A stretch of DNA of 64,000 nt, from assembly GCF_019797825.1 (NCBI RefSeq), contig NZ_CP081855.1, positions 1,116,001-1,180,000 on the forward strand. The letters are read 5' to 3'. A program made the position numbers and the translations under genes. Positions 50,528 to 60,446 of this stretch are shown one piece after another. The stretch's first letter is position 1. Each line of letters starts with the position of its first letter. Under the pieces are notes generated by a model. The model was not told the origin of the DNA. It searched no databases and was given only the letters and a program-made list of their open reading frames with translations. Origin of the DNA: Limosilactobacillus panis. GTDB taxonomy: Bacteria > Bacillota > Bacilli > Lactobacillales > Lactobacillaceae.

Positions 50528-52249
50528 CTACTTATTCTGGTTGCGCCAGCGCCGAAAACGATGGACCAATTCGCTAACGAGCAAGATAATGATGACGGCA
50601 ATCGATATCGCGTACCCCGTTACACCTAGATGGTAGATATGGGGATGTTGCGTACTGTTTTCTACCAGCAAAGACGACCCTAAAATGACCGCTGCTAAGA
50701 TAATGACGACCAGGAAGCGGTTAGTAATTCGTTCGACCTGTTTGAGAAGCTTTGACTGTTCTTTATACCGTAACTTAATTTCAATGTCTCCGTTGCTAAA
50801 GGCTTCTAGTGCCGTATCAATCTTTTCTGGCAATTTATTTATTGATTGCAAAGTGGCAATACTTTGAAAAATGCTATCGTCCACTAGATTACGCGCATTA
50901 AGCTTACGCTTTAAATAAGCAATGCCAAATGGTCGGGCAACTGCCATCATTGAAATATCAGGATCCAATTTAGCTACCGTGGACTCTAACGTCCCAAAAG
51001 CTTTAATTAGCAGGGTCACTTCGGGTTTGATTTGTAAATTATTTTTCTGACATAGTTGAATAATCCGGTAAAGCATGTTAGCAAAGTCAATCTGCCCGAC
51101 ACCTTCCGCAAGATAAGGACGGAGGAATTTTGCTAGCTGCCTGGTAAACTGGTTTTCATTCAAATCCCCAGTCTGGTTACAAATCCCTAAAACAGCCCGC
51201 GCGATGCGGTTATTATTCTTAGTTGTTAATGCAAGAATAACTTCCGCAATACCATCTGCCATCACCGGGGTTAACCGCCCCATCATCCCGAAGTCGAGAT
51301 AAGTTAGTCGGTATGGTGGTAATTCCTCTAATTGGCGATACGAAACCTGACGGCTCCCTACTCGTTTATCAACCTGCCTGGTTATCTTTTGTTCACCACT
51401 TTGACCAGGACTAAATAAGATGTTTCCTGGATGTGGATCGGCATGGAAAAAGTGGTCAACAAAAACCTGCTTCATGAAGTTTCGTACGAGCGCCTCCGCA
51501 AGGTACCTATTGCGTTTAATAACTGCTTCATCATCGCTCTTTTTGAATAAAGTACGAATACTTTCTCCTGTCATCGCCTGATTTACCAGGACTTGTGGTG
51601 CACAGTCAGTCAAATAGACCTTAGGTACTTGAAAAATTCCATCCCCATTATTCAGGTGGTAAAACTCGGCCCCATTTTGCGCCTCTTTAAGGGTGTCAAT
51701 TTCACTAAGAAGAGACCGGCTGAGTTCATCTAGCGTCTTGTCCAGGTCCACCACCATTTTCCCGGTGGGCACATACTTTAATAATTTAATTGCCTGCCGT
51801 AACAATGCCAAATCAGTGTTAACTAACTGGGTAACCGTTGGGTGTTGGACCTTAACGACCACAGCCGTCCCATCAAATAATGTCGCGTGATGAACCTGGC
51901 CGATTGATGCTGAGGCAAAGGGGTGGCGGTCGAAATTAACGAAGGTTGTGGCGATTTTCTTCCCGGTTGCCGCCTCAAAGGTATGCTCAACGCTACTAAA
52001 GGGGTCCGCGGTGACCTGATCCTGCAGTTTCCGTAAAGCTTTAACGTATTCAGGGGAAACTAAGTCTGGTCGTGTCGACAGAATTTGCCCCAACTTGACA
52101 AAGGTTGGACCCAGCTCCTGCAAGGCAGCACAGATTGCTTCTGGATTTCCCTGCCGATAAAAGTTAGACAAAAAGTGGTACTTTCGCATCACTGCCACAA
52201 TTTCTTTTAACCGGGTCGTTTTTTTAACTGCCTCGTGCTGATTTCCCAT
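50528..52249 (-). CDS. AarF/UbiB (ABC1) atypical kinase
   Basis: Start at ATG 52249 (MGNQHEAVKKTTR), GGGG 8 nt upstream; the GTG three codons earlier is within the ribosome site. The 573-residue protein has the ABC1 signatures: FVKLGQILSTRPDL (KxGQ), ASASIGQVH (A-rich loop), VVKVQHP (Lys), FFHADPHPGNILF and YLDFGMMG (metal-binding DFG-like), then two C-terminal membrane helices (about 515-570). In proteobacteria UbiB supports ubiquinone synthesis; lactobacilli do not make it, so a role in lipid or menaquinone handling is only inferred. First gene of a unit with the YdcF gene. Confidence 0.9.
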   Translation of the reverse strand: MGNQHEAVKKTTRLKEIVAVMRKYHFLSNFYRQGNPEAICAALQELGPTFVKLGQILSTRPDLVSPEYVKALRKLQDQVTADPFSSVEHTFEAATGKKIATTFVNFDRHPFASASIGQVHHATLFDGTAVVVKVQHPTVTQLVNTDLALLRQAIKLLKYVPTGKMVVDLDKTLDELSRSLLSEIDTLKEAQNGAEFYHLNNGDGIFQVPKVYLTDCAPQVLVNQAMTGESIRTLFKKSDDEAVIKRNRYLAEALVRNFMKQVFVDHFFHADPHPGNILFSPGQSGEQKITRQVDKRVGSRQVSYRQLEELPPYRLTYLDFGMMGRLTPVMADGIAEVILALTTKNNNRIARAVLGICNQTGDLNENQFTRQLAKFLRPYLAEGVGQIDFANMLYRIIQLCQKNNLQIKPEVTLLIKAFGTLESTVAKLDPDISMMAVARPFGIAYLKRKLNARNLVDDSIFQSIATLQSINKLPEKIDTALEAFSNGDIEIKLRYKEQSKLLKQVERITNRFLVVIILAAVILGSSLLVENSTQHPHIYHLGVTGYAISIAVIIILLVSELVHRFRRWRNQNK

Positions 52250-52378
52250 TAAATTCACCCCATTAATGTAATTAAACTAATTTTACCGCACTTTTTTACT
52301 AAATAGTTGGTCACCTAAAAAGTGAATTGATACAATAGATATGAAAATAGAAATGAAAGCCTAGGTGAAGTTTGTAAT

Positions 52379-53749
52379 ATGGATGCACTATGGTCATCTT
52401 ATTGGTTTAGATTAGTTGTTATTATATTGATTCTTCTTCTTGCGGCCCTCTTCACGCTGCTAGAATACTCAGTTGTTAAGGTTCGGCCCAGCGAACTAGC
52501 CGAACTCCGCCAGACACGGAAAGTCAAGCGAGCAATTCACATGGTCAATAACCTGAACGAGTACCTATCAACTGCCCAGGTTGGTGTTACCATGACGTCG
52601 CTGATTTTAGGGTGGATTGGTGATGAGTTCATTACTGACTTACTTATGAAGATTCACTTGATTCCCGAAAGCGTGTTGAAACCACTGGCGCCAGTTATCG
52701 GTGTTCTGATCTTCACCTTCTTCCACGCCGTCTTTACTGATTTGGTTCCTAAGAACATGGCAATTGACCGCCCGGTACCGATCCTTTTAGCAATTGTTCA
52801 CCCCGTTCAGTTCTTCCACACGATCTTTTACCCATTCGTATGGTTGTTCGCGGTGGCTGCTGCAGGGGTCACTAAGCTATTAGGATTTAACGTTCAGCCT
52901 GAAGAAGATACTTATTCGCAAAATGAAATTGTGACCCTTTCTCGTCAGTCTGAAAAGGCGGGTGAAATGGATAAAGAGGATGTTCTTTTCATGCAGCGAG
53001 CATTTGAAATGAATGATAAGGTTGCCGGAGATATCATGATTGACCGGACCCAGCTGGCCGTCATTGATATTCAAGCTTCAATTGAAGACGCCGCTAAGCT
53101 TTACTTTGAAAAGAAGTTTACCCGGGTCCCCGTTGTTGCGAATAATGATAAAGACCACATCTTAGGGTACATCTTCTCCTACGATGTGATGCGGCAAAAC
53201 CAAATCAATCCCCAGCAGTCAATTCGAACAATTATGCGGCGAATCCCCATCGTTTATGAGAATGAACCCATCACCAGTGTCCTGCAAACCATGGTTAAGA
53301 AGCAGGTTCCAATCGTTGTTGTCCAGGATGAGTACGGTGGTACTTCTGGTATTATTACAGATAAGGATATTTATGAAGAACTCTTTGGTACCGTGGGCGA
53401 AGAAATTGACCATGCCACTTCTGACATGATTGAAAAGAAGGATCCCGATGCCAAAGGGAATCCAACCTATGAAGTATCTGGGAAGATGCCGCTTGACGAC
53501 TTTGAACGATACTTCCACACTAAAATCGCTCAGTTTGAAAAGTCTGAAGTTACAACGTTGACCGGTTTCTTTTTGGAACGTCAGTATGATTTAAAGGTTG
53601 GTCAGCCGATTCGGGTGGACAACTTCTCCTTCACACCTTTAGACCTGCAAAACTCTTATGTTAAGAAGTTCAAGGTCGTTTATATAAAGCTGAAGAAAAA
53701 ATCTCAGGCTGATGATGATAACGACGATCAGAAGAAAGAAGAAAAATAG
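52379..53749 (+). CDS. CorC/HlyC-type CBS-domain membrane protein
   Basis: A 456-residue protein: N-terminal DUF21/CNNM membrane domain with about four helices (1-175), tandem CBS domains (about 210-330; DRTQLAVIDIQASIED and RRIPIVYENEPITSVLQTM), and a C-terminal CorC_HlyC domain (about 355-440; KMPLDDFERYFH). The tail is highly charged (DDDNDDQKKEEK). The family is tied to Mg2+/Co2+ export or tolerance; the old hemolysin name is not informative. AGGTGAAG before the ATG. Divergent from the aarF gene. Confidence 0.92.
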   Translation: MDALWSSYWFRLVVIILILLLAALFTLLEYSVVKVRPSELAELRQTRKVKRAIHMVNNLNEYLSTAQVGVTMTSLILGWIGDEFITDLLMKIHLIPESVLKPLAPVIGVLIFTFFHAVFTDLVPKNMAIDRPVPILLAIVHPVQFFHTIFYPFVWLFAVAAAGVTKLLGFNVQPEEDTYSQNEIVTLSRQSEKAGEMDKEDVLFMQRAFEMNDKVAGDIMIDRTQLAVIDIQASIEDAAKLYFEKKFTRVPVVANNDKDHILGYIFSYDVMRQNQINPQQSIRTIMRRIPIVYENEPITSVLQTMVKKQVPIVVVQDEYGGTSGIITDKDIYEELFGTVGEEIDHATSDMIEKKDPDAKGNPTYEVSGKMPLDDFERYFHTKIAQFEKSEVTTLTGFFLERQYDLKVGQPIRVDNFSFTPLDLQNSYVKKFKVVYIKLKKKSQADDDNDDQKKEEK

Positions 53750-53758
53750 CTTAAATAC

Positions 53759-53806
53759 TAAAAGATCCGTAGCGCTCATTAAGTTGAACGCTGCGGATCT
53801 TTTATA
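53759..53806. terminator. Terminator shared by corC-type gene and the fab operon
   Basis: AAAAGATCCGTAGCGCTCA pairs with TTGAACGCTGCGGATCTTTT (a few wobbles). It ends the thirteen-gene fatty-acid operon on the minus strand and the corC gene on the plus strand. Confidence 0.85.
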
Positions 53807-53819
53807 TTGCATTTTATTT

Positions 53820-54581
53820 TCAAATCAGGTGGACACCCTTATCAACATAAATAATGTCACCAACAACCCCCGTGGATAAATTACTCATCAAAAAGGCGCA
53901 AGCATCACCAATTTCTTCGAGGGTAACACTTTGGTTATCGACTGTCCGCTCTTTTGAAATCTTCAAAAGATTAGAATGACCACCAATCCCGGTGACCGCT
54001 AGTGTTTTCATTGCTCCAGCAGAAATAGCATTAACCCGGACGCCGTATTCACCCATATCCCGGGCCAAGTACCGGACATTGGCTTCCAGGGCCGCCTTGG
54101 CAACGCCCATTACATTGTAGCCCGGGATTGCCCGTTCTGAGCCAAAATATGTCAGAGTGACAATGCTAGCGGGGTCATTTAGGAGGTCTAAATCATGCGC
54201 ACACTTTGCAACTGCCAGAAGTGAATATGCGGAAACATCCTGGGCAAGTGCGTAGCCCGCCCGCGTTGTTGAAAGGATTGAACCGTTCAACTCTTCCTTT
54301 TTGGCAAAGGCAATGGCGTGAACAATACCGTCAACCTTGCCAAAATCACTTTTGATTTTTTGAAAAGCAGTCGAAATACTGTCGTCGCTTGACACATCAC
54401 ATTCAATCAGGTAATCATCGTCATTGACTAGTCGACTAACGCTTTTCTTCATCCGTTCATTTTGGTAGGTATAAATGATTTCGGCTCCTTGCTTAGCCAT
54501 TTCTTGGGCACATCCCCACGCAATTGAACGCCGGTTTGCAACCCCCATCACAATAATTTTCTTTTGATCTAAAATTCCCAT
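53820..54581 (-). CDS. fabI: Enoyl-[ACP] reductase FabI
   Basis: A 253-residue NADH-dependent SDR-type enoyl-ACP reductase, last step of the elongation cycle. The N-terminal VMGVANRRSIAWGCA is the FabI nucleotide loop, and YNVMGVAKAALEA carries the Tyr and Lys of the Y-x6-K motif near residues 155-162. Last of the operon; 18 nt after accA. GGAGCGAG before the ATG. Confidence 0.94.
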   Translation of the reverse strand: MGILDQKKIIVMGVANRRSIAWGCAQEMAKQGAEIIYTYQNERMKKSVSRLVNDDDYLIECDVSSDDSISTAFQKIKSDFGKVDGIVHAIAFAKKEELNGSILSTTRAGYALAQDVSAYSLLAVAKCAHDLDLLNDPASIVTLTYFGSERAIPGYNVMGVAKAALEANVRYLARDMGEYGVRVNAISAGAMKTLAVTGIGGHSNLLKISKERTVDNQSVTLEEIGDACAFLMSNLSTGVVGDIIYVDKGVHLI

Positions 54582-54599
54582 TCTTTTTTCTCGCTCCTC

Positions 54600-55382
54600 T
54601 TAAAATTTCCGATACCGTTTTTGGCGCCTTTGCAAAAGCTCCGCACCAGAAAATTCATTCAACTTTTTTAACCGCTTAGAAAGGACATCGCGAATTTCAG
54701 CCGTAACTTGCTGGTGATCAGCTGGTTCGGGAATAATGCCTTCGATTACCCGCTTTCTTAAAAGGTCGCTAGGCGTCAGTTGCATAATTTCCGCTGCTTC
54801 GTCACTGCGACTACTATCTTTCCACAGGATTGAAGCAAAACCTTCTGGAGATAAAATCGAATAAGTGCTATTTTCTAGCATCCAGACCTCATCACCACAG
54901 GCCAACGCTAAAGCACCCCCACTACCGCCTTCACCAAAGATAACGGTGATGATGGGTGTTGGCAACTGACTAATCTGTAACAAGTTGTCCGCAATGGCGG
55001 CACCTTGTCCATCCTCTTCGGCTGATTGGCCAGGATAAGCACCCGGAGTGTTTACAAAAAAAAGAACCGGCCGGTGAAACTTGGCCGCCTGTTTAGCTAA
55101 TCGTAATGCTTTACGATAACCACTAGGGGTGGGGCAACCGAAGTGGGTTGCGACCCGTTCTTCAATTGCTGTTCCGCGGTCGGTGGCAATGACGGTTACC
55201 GGTTGATGAGCAAAAGTAGCTAGACCACCAACGATTGCCGGATCATCGCCGCCACAACGATCACCATGAAGTTGAATAAAATTAGGAAATAATTGCGTAA
55301 TAAGTTCTTTTGTAGTGATTTTTTGCTTGCTCCGGGCAGCAGCAACCACTGCTGCTGCATTATTCTTCGTGATTTCTGCCAC
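54600..55382 (-). CDS. accA: Acetyl-CoA carboxylase carboxyltransferase alpha
   Basis: A 260-residue carboxyltransferase alpha subunit. The crotonase-fold block IIPEPA, FFVNTPGAYPGQSAEEDGQGAAI and VIFGEGGSGGALALACGD (oxyanion glycine loop) are typical. It works with AccD to move CO2 from carboxybiotin to acetyl-CoA. Shorter than the E. coli protein (319), as is usual in lactic acid bacteria. Its start overlaps the end of accD by 23 nt. Confidence 0.94.
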   Translation of the reverse strand: MAEITKNNAAAVVAAARSKQKITTKELITQLFPNFIQLHGDRCGGDDPAIVGGLATFAHQPVTVIATDRGTAIEERVATHFGCPTPSGYRKALRLAKQAAKFHRPVLFFVNTPGAYPGQSAEEDGQGAAIADNLLQISQLPTPIITVIFGEGGSGGALALACGDEVWMLENSTYSILSPEGFASILWKDSSRSDEAAEIMQLTPSDLLRKRVIEGIIPEPADHQQVTAEIRDVLSKRLKKLNEFSGAELLQRRQKRYRKF

Positions 55383-56214
55383 CTCCCAACTTTAGTAACC
55401 GGTATAATTCCGCTTTTTCATCTTCTCGTCGTACTATCCGGTCGATAAAACCGTGTTTGACCAAGTTCTCGGCATCCTGGAGGTCCTTAGGGATCTTTTG
55501 CTGAATGGTTTGTTCAATGACCCGGCGACCGGCAAAGCCAACTAGGGCATGGGGCTCAGCAATGGTAATATCACCTTGCATCGCGAAGCTAGCAGTAACC
55601 CCACCCGTCGTGGGATCCGTTAAAACCACAATGTACAAGAGTCCCGCCGCCGAATGTTGTGCCACCGCATTTGAAATCTTGGCCATTTGCATTAACGACA
55701 TAATGCCTTCCTGCATCCGGGCACCACCAGAAGCCGTCCACAAAACGACGGGTAATCGTTGTGCCGTCGCACGTTCAAACATCCGGGTGATCTTTTCACC
55801 CGTTACCGTTCCTAAAGAACCCATGATAAAGGTAGGGTCCATTACGCCAAACGCAAAGTGCATATCTTTAATGCTTGCTTCTCCGGTCAAAACTGAATCG
55901 TTTAACCCCGTTTTGGCTTGGCAGGCCACCAGCTTCTTCTTGTAGCCTGGGAAACTTAGCGGATCGTCAGAAGTCAGCTGCTCATCGAGGTCAGAAAAAT
56001 GATCAACCGCCCATTTCAAACGCTGGTGCGCGCTGATTCGAAATCCATAGTGACAGGACGGGCAGGTCGCGTATTGGTCAATTTGCTTAGATAGGACCGT
56101 GGCCCCACACTTTGGGCACTTTCGCCAAAGGCCATTTGGTACCTTCGAGTCTGCTTGCTTATCAGCCTTCACATGCTGGGCCGATAGTGTGTTATCTTGC
56201 TCATAGAGTTTCAT
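55360..56214 (-). CDS. accD: Acetyl-CoA carboxylase carboxyltransferase beta
   Basis: A 284-residue beta subunit. Four Cys in CPKCGAT and CPSCHYG (about 34-56) form the zinc ribbon. WTASGGARMQEGIMSLMQMAK and DPTTGGVTASFA are the acetyl-CoA and oxyanion blocks. Overlaps accC by 14 nt and accA by 23 nt, consistent with balanced translation. Confidence 0.94.
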   Translation of the reverse strand: MKLYEQDNTLSAQHVKADKQADSKVPNGLWRKCPKCGATVLSKQIDQYATCPSCHYGFRISAHQRLKWAVDHFSDLDEQLTSDDPLSFPGYKKKLVACQAKTGLNDSVLTGEASIKDMHFAFGVMDPTFIMGSLGTVTGEKITRMFERATAQRLPVVLWTASGGARMQEGIMSLMQMAKISNAVAQHSAAGLLYIVVLTDPTTGGVTASFAMQGDITIAEPHALVGFAGRRVIEQTIQQKIPKDLQDAENLVKHGFIDRIVRREDEKAELYRLLKLGGGRNHEE

Positions 56215-57583
56215 TATGTTCCTGCCCTCCTTTCCAACGTGGCATAAACGTCTTTTCTAAGTAGGTCGTGGTAAAGTGACCATCTAAAAATCCAGGATCA
56301 TTAAGGATTGCTAAATGGAAGTTTTGGTTCGTATGAATTCCCATAATTACCATCTCGTTTAAAAGACGCTTTAATTTTTCAACTGCTTCTTGCCGATTAT
56401 GACCATGGGCGATCACCTTCGCAATCATGGAATCATAAAATGGCGTGACCGTTGTTCCCGGGTAAAGGGCCGTATCAATCCGCATCCCGAGGTTGCCCAC
56501 TGGCAGGTAAAGGTAATTGACCTTCCCAGTTGAAGGCATGAAGTTTTTTGCCGGGTCTTCGGCATTAATCCGGCATTCAATTGCGACCCCGTTCAAACGG
56601 ATATCATCCTGTTTAAATGGCAACGGCTGCCCGTCAGCAACTTTTAACTGTGCTTTAACAAGGTCAATTCCCGTAACCATTTCCGTAACGGTGTGCTCAA
56701 CCTGAATCCGGGTGTTCATTTCCATAAAGTAAAAATGATGGTCCTTATCCATTAAGAATTCAAGCGTCCCCGTGTTCAAATAGTCAATAGCATTCACAGC
56801 CCGGAGAGCAATTTTACCAAGTGCGGCCCGCTGCTTTGGTGTAATCAGGCAGCAGGGGCTTTCTTCAAGGACCTTCTGCTTATTACGTTGCAATGAACAA
56901 TCCCGTTCAGGAAAGTAAACTGCATGGCCAAACTGGTCCCGAAAGGCCTGAACTTCGATGTGCTTAACGTCGGTCATGATCTTTTCCAAATACATCCGAT
57001 CATCATTAAATGACAGGCGGGCCTCATTTTGAGCATCACTAAAGGACCGCTCCATCTGGTCAGGACTATCGACCCGGCGAATACCTTTTCCGCCACCCCC
57101 GGCAGCCGCTTTTAACAGGACCGGATAACCAATCTTCTTTGCAACCTGTTCCGCCGCCCGATAATCACGAATGTAACCGTCACTGCCAGGAATAACTGGA
57201 ACACCACACTTCTTCATTTGGACACGGGCGTGCTCCTTATTCCCCATCAGGTCAATCGTCTCAGAACGCGGACCAATAAACGTGATGCCACATTCAGCAC
57301 ACATTTCTGCAAACTCGGCATTCTCAGAAAGAAAGCCAAAGCCAGGATGGATTGCCTCCGCACCGGTACCGACTGCAGCCGCCAAGACATTTTGCATATT
57401 TAAGTATGAATCCTGTGGCCGTGCCGTCCCGACACAAACCGCCTCATCTGCTAACTGAACATGGAGACTTTCCCGGTCAGCGGTTGAGTAAATTGCCACC
57501 GAATTTATTCCTAATTCCCGGAGTGAACGGATAATCCGCACAGCGATTTCACCCCGGTTAGCAACCAATACCTTCGAAAACAT
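56201..57583 (-). CDS. accC: Acetyl-CoA carboxylase biotin carboxylase
   Basis: A 460-residue biotin carboxylase: MFSKVLVANRGEIAVRIIR N-terminus, LLKAAAGGGGKGIR ATP loop, FMEMNTRIQVEHTVTE catalytic block. It carboxylates the biotin on AccB. It is about 10 nt after fabZ2 and shares the fold of the N-terminal part of pyruvate carboxylase in this window. Confidence 0.95.
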   Translation of the reverse strand: MFSKVLVANRGEIAVRIIRSLRELGINSVAIYSTADRESLHVQLADEAVCVGTARPQDSYLNMQNVLAAAVGTGAEAIHPGFGFLSENAEFAEMCAECGITFIGPRSETIDLMGNKEHARVQMKKCGVPVIPGSDGYIRDYRAAEQVAKKIGYPVLLKAAAGGGGKGIRRVDSPDQMERSFSDAQNEARLSFNDDRMYLEKIMTDVKHIEVQAFRDQFGHAVYFPERDCSLQRNKQKVLEESPCCLITPKQRAALGKIALRAVNAIDYLNTGTLEFLMDKDHHFYFMEMNTRIQVEHTVTEMVTGIDLVKAQLKVADGQPLPFKQDDIRLNGVAIECRINAEDPAKNFMPSTGKVNYLYLPVGNLGMRIDTALYPGTTVTPFYDSMIAKVIAHGHNRQEAVEKLKRLLNEMVIMGIHTNQNFHLAILNDPGFLDGHFTTTYLEKTFMPRWKGGQEHNETL

Positions 57584-57592
57584 TCAACTCAC

Positions 57593-58027
57593 CTAGCCAA
57601 TCATAAAGGTCATTTCAGCGGTACATGCCCGTTTGCCATCTACCAAGGCGGTTCCTTTTCCTTCGCCGATATTGCCCCGAATTTTAGTTAGTTCAACCTT
57701 TAGCTGCATTGAGTCACCAGGGCGAACAACCTTCCGAAATTCAGCAGAATGAATTCCACCAAAATAGGCAGTCTTTCCCTTAAATTCGGGGGCAGACAGC
57801 AAAGCAACCGCACCGGTCTGCGCCAAAGATTCGACAATCAAAGCGCCAGGCAAAACCGGATTATTGGGGAAGTGACCATTAAATACTTCTTCATGAATAG
57901 TCACGTTTCGTCTCGCAACCGCCATTTTTCCCGGTTCTAATTCCTCAACGCGATCAATCAACAGCATTGGATAACGGTGCGGAATGATTTTTTGAATATC
58001 TGTTGAGTCTAAATTAACTTTAGCCAT
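57593..58027 (-). CDS. fabZ: 3-hydroxyacyl-[ACP] dehydratase FabZ, second copy
   Basis: A 144-residue hotdog-fold dehydratase. GHFPNNPVLPGALIVESLAQ holds catalytic His and Glu; IIPHRYPMLLIDRV is the family N-terminus. It lies between accB and accC. This copy is more like standard FabZ; the copy at 63137 differs. Both are probably used at different steps or chain types. Confidence 0.93.
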   Translation of the reverse strand: MAKVNLDSTDIQKIIPHRYPMLLIDRVEELEPGKMAVARRNVTIHEEVFNGHFPNNPVLPGALIVESLAQTGAVALLSAPEFKGKTAYFGGIHSAEFRKVVRPGDSMQLKVELTKIRGNIGEGKGTALVDGKRACTAEMTFMIG

Positions 58028-58030
58028 TAA

Positions 58031-58465
58031 TTATTCTCCTTCCGAAATGGTAAACAATGACTGGTTAAATTCTACGAGGTCACCATTCTCAACGTCGATG
58101 GACTTAACCACCCCATCACGGTCACTTTTAACCTCGGTAATCATCTTCATCGCTTCAATCACACAAACCACGTCCCCCTTGTGGACATGGTCACCGACTT
58201 TAACATAGGCTGGCTGGTCTGGCTTCGGCTGCAGGTAAACTGTTCCCACCAACGGTGCCTTGATTGCGCCGGTATTAGAATCAGTGGCTGGCTTTTCGGC
58301 AGCGTCGTTTTCATCATCAGCATTAACCTGCTTTTCAACTTTAACGGGTGCCGATTGGTTATTCTTGCTTAGGTAAAGGTGGAAACCGTGGTCATCAATC
58401 TTAAGTTCCCGGGTTGAGGAGTGCTCAAACCCGGTCATTAATTTTTGAATATCATCAAATTCCAA
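58031..58465 (-). CDS. accB: Biotin carboxyl carrier protein AccB
   Basis: I prefer TTG 58465 as start (giving LEFDDIQKLMTGF, the usual AccB beginning): GGGGG precedes by 8 nt. The ATG at 58480 overlaps fabF and is part of that ribosome site. About 144 residues: a short N-terminal helix, a Lys/Asp/Ala-rich linker (about 50-75), and the biotinyl domain with VIEAMKMITEV, whose Lys is biotinylated by the birA product. Confidence 0.9.
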   Translation of the reverse strand: MEFDDIQKLMTGFEHSSTRELKIDDHGFHLYLSKNNQSAPVKVEKQVNADDENDAAEKPATDSNTGAIKAPLVGTVYLQPKPDQPAYVKVGDHVHKGDVVCVIEAMKMITEVKSDRDGVVKSIDVENGDLVEFNQSLFTISEGE

Positions 58466-58470
58466 ACAAG

Positions 58471-59712
58471 TTACCCCCATTTTCTAAAAGCTAAGACAGC
58501 ATTATGGCCACCAAAGCCAAACGAATTGCTTAACGCGTACTTTGCCTCTGGTGCATCCTGGTTTTCCTTATTAACAAGGTTGACTGGACATTCTTCGTCT
58601 TGGTGGTCACAACCAATATTCATTGGCAGCTTACCTTTTTCAAGCGCAGCAACAGAAATTACCGCTTCAATTGCGCCCGCAGCACCCAAAAGGTGCCCAG
58701 TCATTCCCTTTGTCGAACTGACCAAAACGGAGTTGTCCTTGCCAAATACATGGTTAATAGCAAGAGCTTCACCACTATCGTTAGCATGTGTTGCGGTTCC
58801 GTGAGCGTTGATGTAATCGACTTCTGCCGGCTTAATATTAGCTTCATCGATTGCTTCTTGCATCGCCCGGGCAGCTCCTTTTCCATCCGGGTCAGGAGCA
58901 GTAATATGATAAGCATCCCCAGTAGCGCCATAACCGACAACTTCACCAAGAATCTTTGCTCCCCGCTTTTCGGCGTGTTCAAGGCTCTCCAAAATGAGGG
59001 CCCCCGCACCTTCACCAAGTACAAAGCCATTGCGGTCCCGGTCAAATGGCTTAGAGGCCTTCAATGGGTCTGTTGCGGTGGACAAGGCATTAAGGGCCGC
59101 AAAGCCAGCAATGCCGATTTCGTTAACAGAGGCTTCCGCCCCACCGGCAATCATTACCTGGGCCCGCCCTTCTTTAACTTGGCGAAATGCTTCGCCAATA
59201 CTGTTAGTACCACTGGCACAGGCAGTGACAATCGAAGTGCAAATGTTTTGGGCATTAGCGCGAATCGCAATGTTACCAGCAGCCATGTTGGCGATTGCCA
59301 TCGGCACAAACATTGGTGAGACCCGCTTAGGTCCCTTCTCGTGCATCTTAATAATCTGCTCTTGGATGGTGGTTAAACCGCCAATACCAGAGCCATAAAT
59401 AACGCCAAGGTCTTCAGCGCGAGTATTGTCCGCATTAATCCCCGCCATTTTCAGCGCTTCAACTGCCGTTTGAACTGCATACTGTGAATAAAGGTCCATT
59501 CGTCGTGCTGACTTCTTGCCGACAACTTCTTTCGGGTCAAAATTATCAACTTCACCGGCAACGGTAATCCCCGTCGGCGTTGCATCAAACTTACTGATCT
59601 TTTTGATGCCCACCTTCCCCGCGAGGGTGTTTGCTACAAAATCGTGCAAACCGTTACCATTGGGGGCAACTGCGCCCATCCCTGTAACAACAACTCTTGT
59701 CATTTTATTCAC
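58471..59712 (-). CDS. fabF: 3-oxoacyl-[ACP] synthase II FabF
   Basis: A 413-residue condensing enzyme. VTACASGTNSIGEA holds the catalytic Cys (about 167), NAHGTATHANDSGE the first His (about 305) and GMTGHLLGAAG the second (about 342). GFGGHNAVL ends the protein. It elongates malonyl-ACP. Ends overlap accB by its ribosome site. Confidence 0.95.
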   Translation of the reverse strand: MNKMTRVVVTGMGAVAPNGNGLHDFVANTLAGKVGIKKISKFDATPTGITVAGEVDNFDPKEVVGKKSARRMDLYSQYAVQTAVEALKMAGINADNTRAEDLGVIYGSGIGGLTTIQEQIIKMHEKGPKRVSPMFVPMAIANMAAGNIAIRANAQNICTSIVTACASGTNSIGEAFRQVKEGRAQVMIAGGAEASVNEIGIAGFAALNALSTATDPLKASKPFDRDRNGFVLGEGAGALILESLEHAEKRGAKILGEVVGYGATGDAYHITAPDPDGKGAARAMQEAIDEANIKPAEVDYINAHGTATHANDSGEALAINHVFGKDNSVLVSSTKGMTGHLLGAAGAIEAVISVAALEKGKLPMNIGCDHQDEECPVNLVNKENQDAPEAKYALSNSFGFGGHNAVLAFRKWG

Positions 59713-59714
59713 TC

Positions 59715-60446
59715 CTAAATTGTCATTCCACCATCAACAACGATTGTTTGGCCAGTAATATAATCATTTTCCGCCAGAAAGACAGCCGTTTTGGCCACCT
59801 CTTCCGGCTCACCAAACCGCTGCAGGGGGATTTGCTTAGATATTTGCTTTTTAACGTGGTCAGATAAAGCAACGGTCATATCGCTGTCAATCATTCCGGG
59901 AGCAATCGCATTACACCGAATACCGCGCAACGCCCCTTCCTTAGCAACCGACTTAGTCAAACCAACCAAGCCCGCCTTGCTAACCGCATAGTTTGCCTGA
60001 CCGGCATTACCGTGGAGGCCAACGACACTCGCCATATTAATAATGCAACCCTGCCGCTTCTTATACATTTTCTTAAGAACCTGCTGGGTCAGGAAAAAGG
60101 GAGCACGGAGGTTGGTTGTGATTACGTCATCAAAATCCGCATCTTTCATTCCGATAAACAGCTTATCCCGGTTAATCCCCGCATTATTAACTAGCACGTC
60201 AATTTCGCCGAACATATCCCACGCTTTCTTCGCTAATGAAGTAACCTGGGTAGCGTTTGCGAGGTCACCCATCAGGTAAACATATTCGCCACCAACATGA
60301 TCAAGACGGGCCTTCAACTCCGCATTAAGTTCGTGGCGACCGTTTAAAATTACCCGGCATCCTTTTTTTAAGAATGCTAGCGCAATAGCAGCACCAATGC
60401 CACGACTACTTCCGGTAATCATGACGACCTTATTTTTTAGCTCCAT
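59715..60446 (-). CDS. fabG: 3-oxoacyl-[ACP] reductase FabG
   Basis: A 243-residue SDR: ITGSSRGIGAAIA (9-21) nucleotide loop, NNAGINRD, Ser in INMASVVG and YAVSKAG with catalytic Tyr and Lys. It reduces 3-ketoacyl-ACP with NADPH. It overlaps fabD by 10 nt and ends 2 nt before fabF. Confidence 0.95.
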   Translation of the reverse strand: MELKNKVVMITGSSRGIGAAIALAFLKKGCRVILNGRHELNAELKARLDHVGGEYVYLMGDLANATQVTSLAKKAWDMFGEIDVLVNNAGINRDKLFIGMKDADFDDVITTNLRAPFFLTQQVLKKMYKKRQGCIINMASVVGLHGNAGQANYAVSKAGLVGLTKSVAKEGALRGIRCNAIAPGMIDSDMTVALSDHVKKQISKQIPLQRFGEPEEVAKTAVFLAENDYITGQTIVVDGGMTI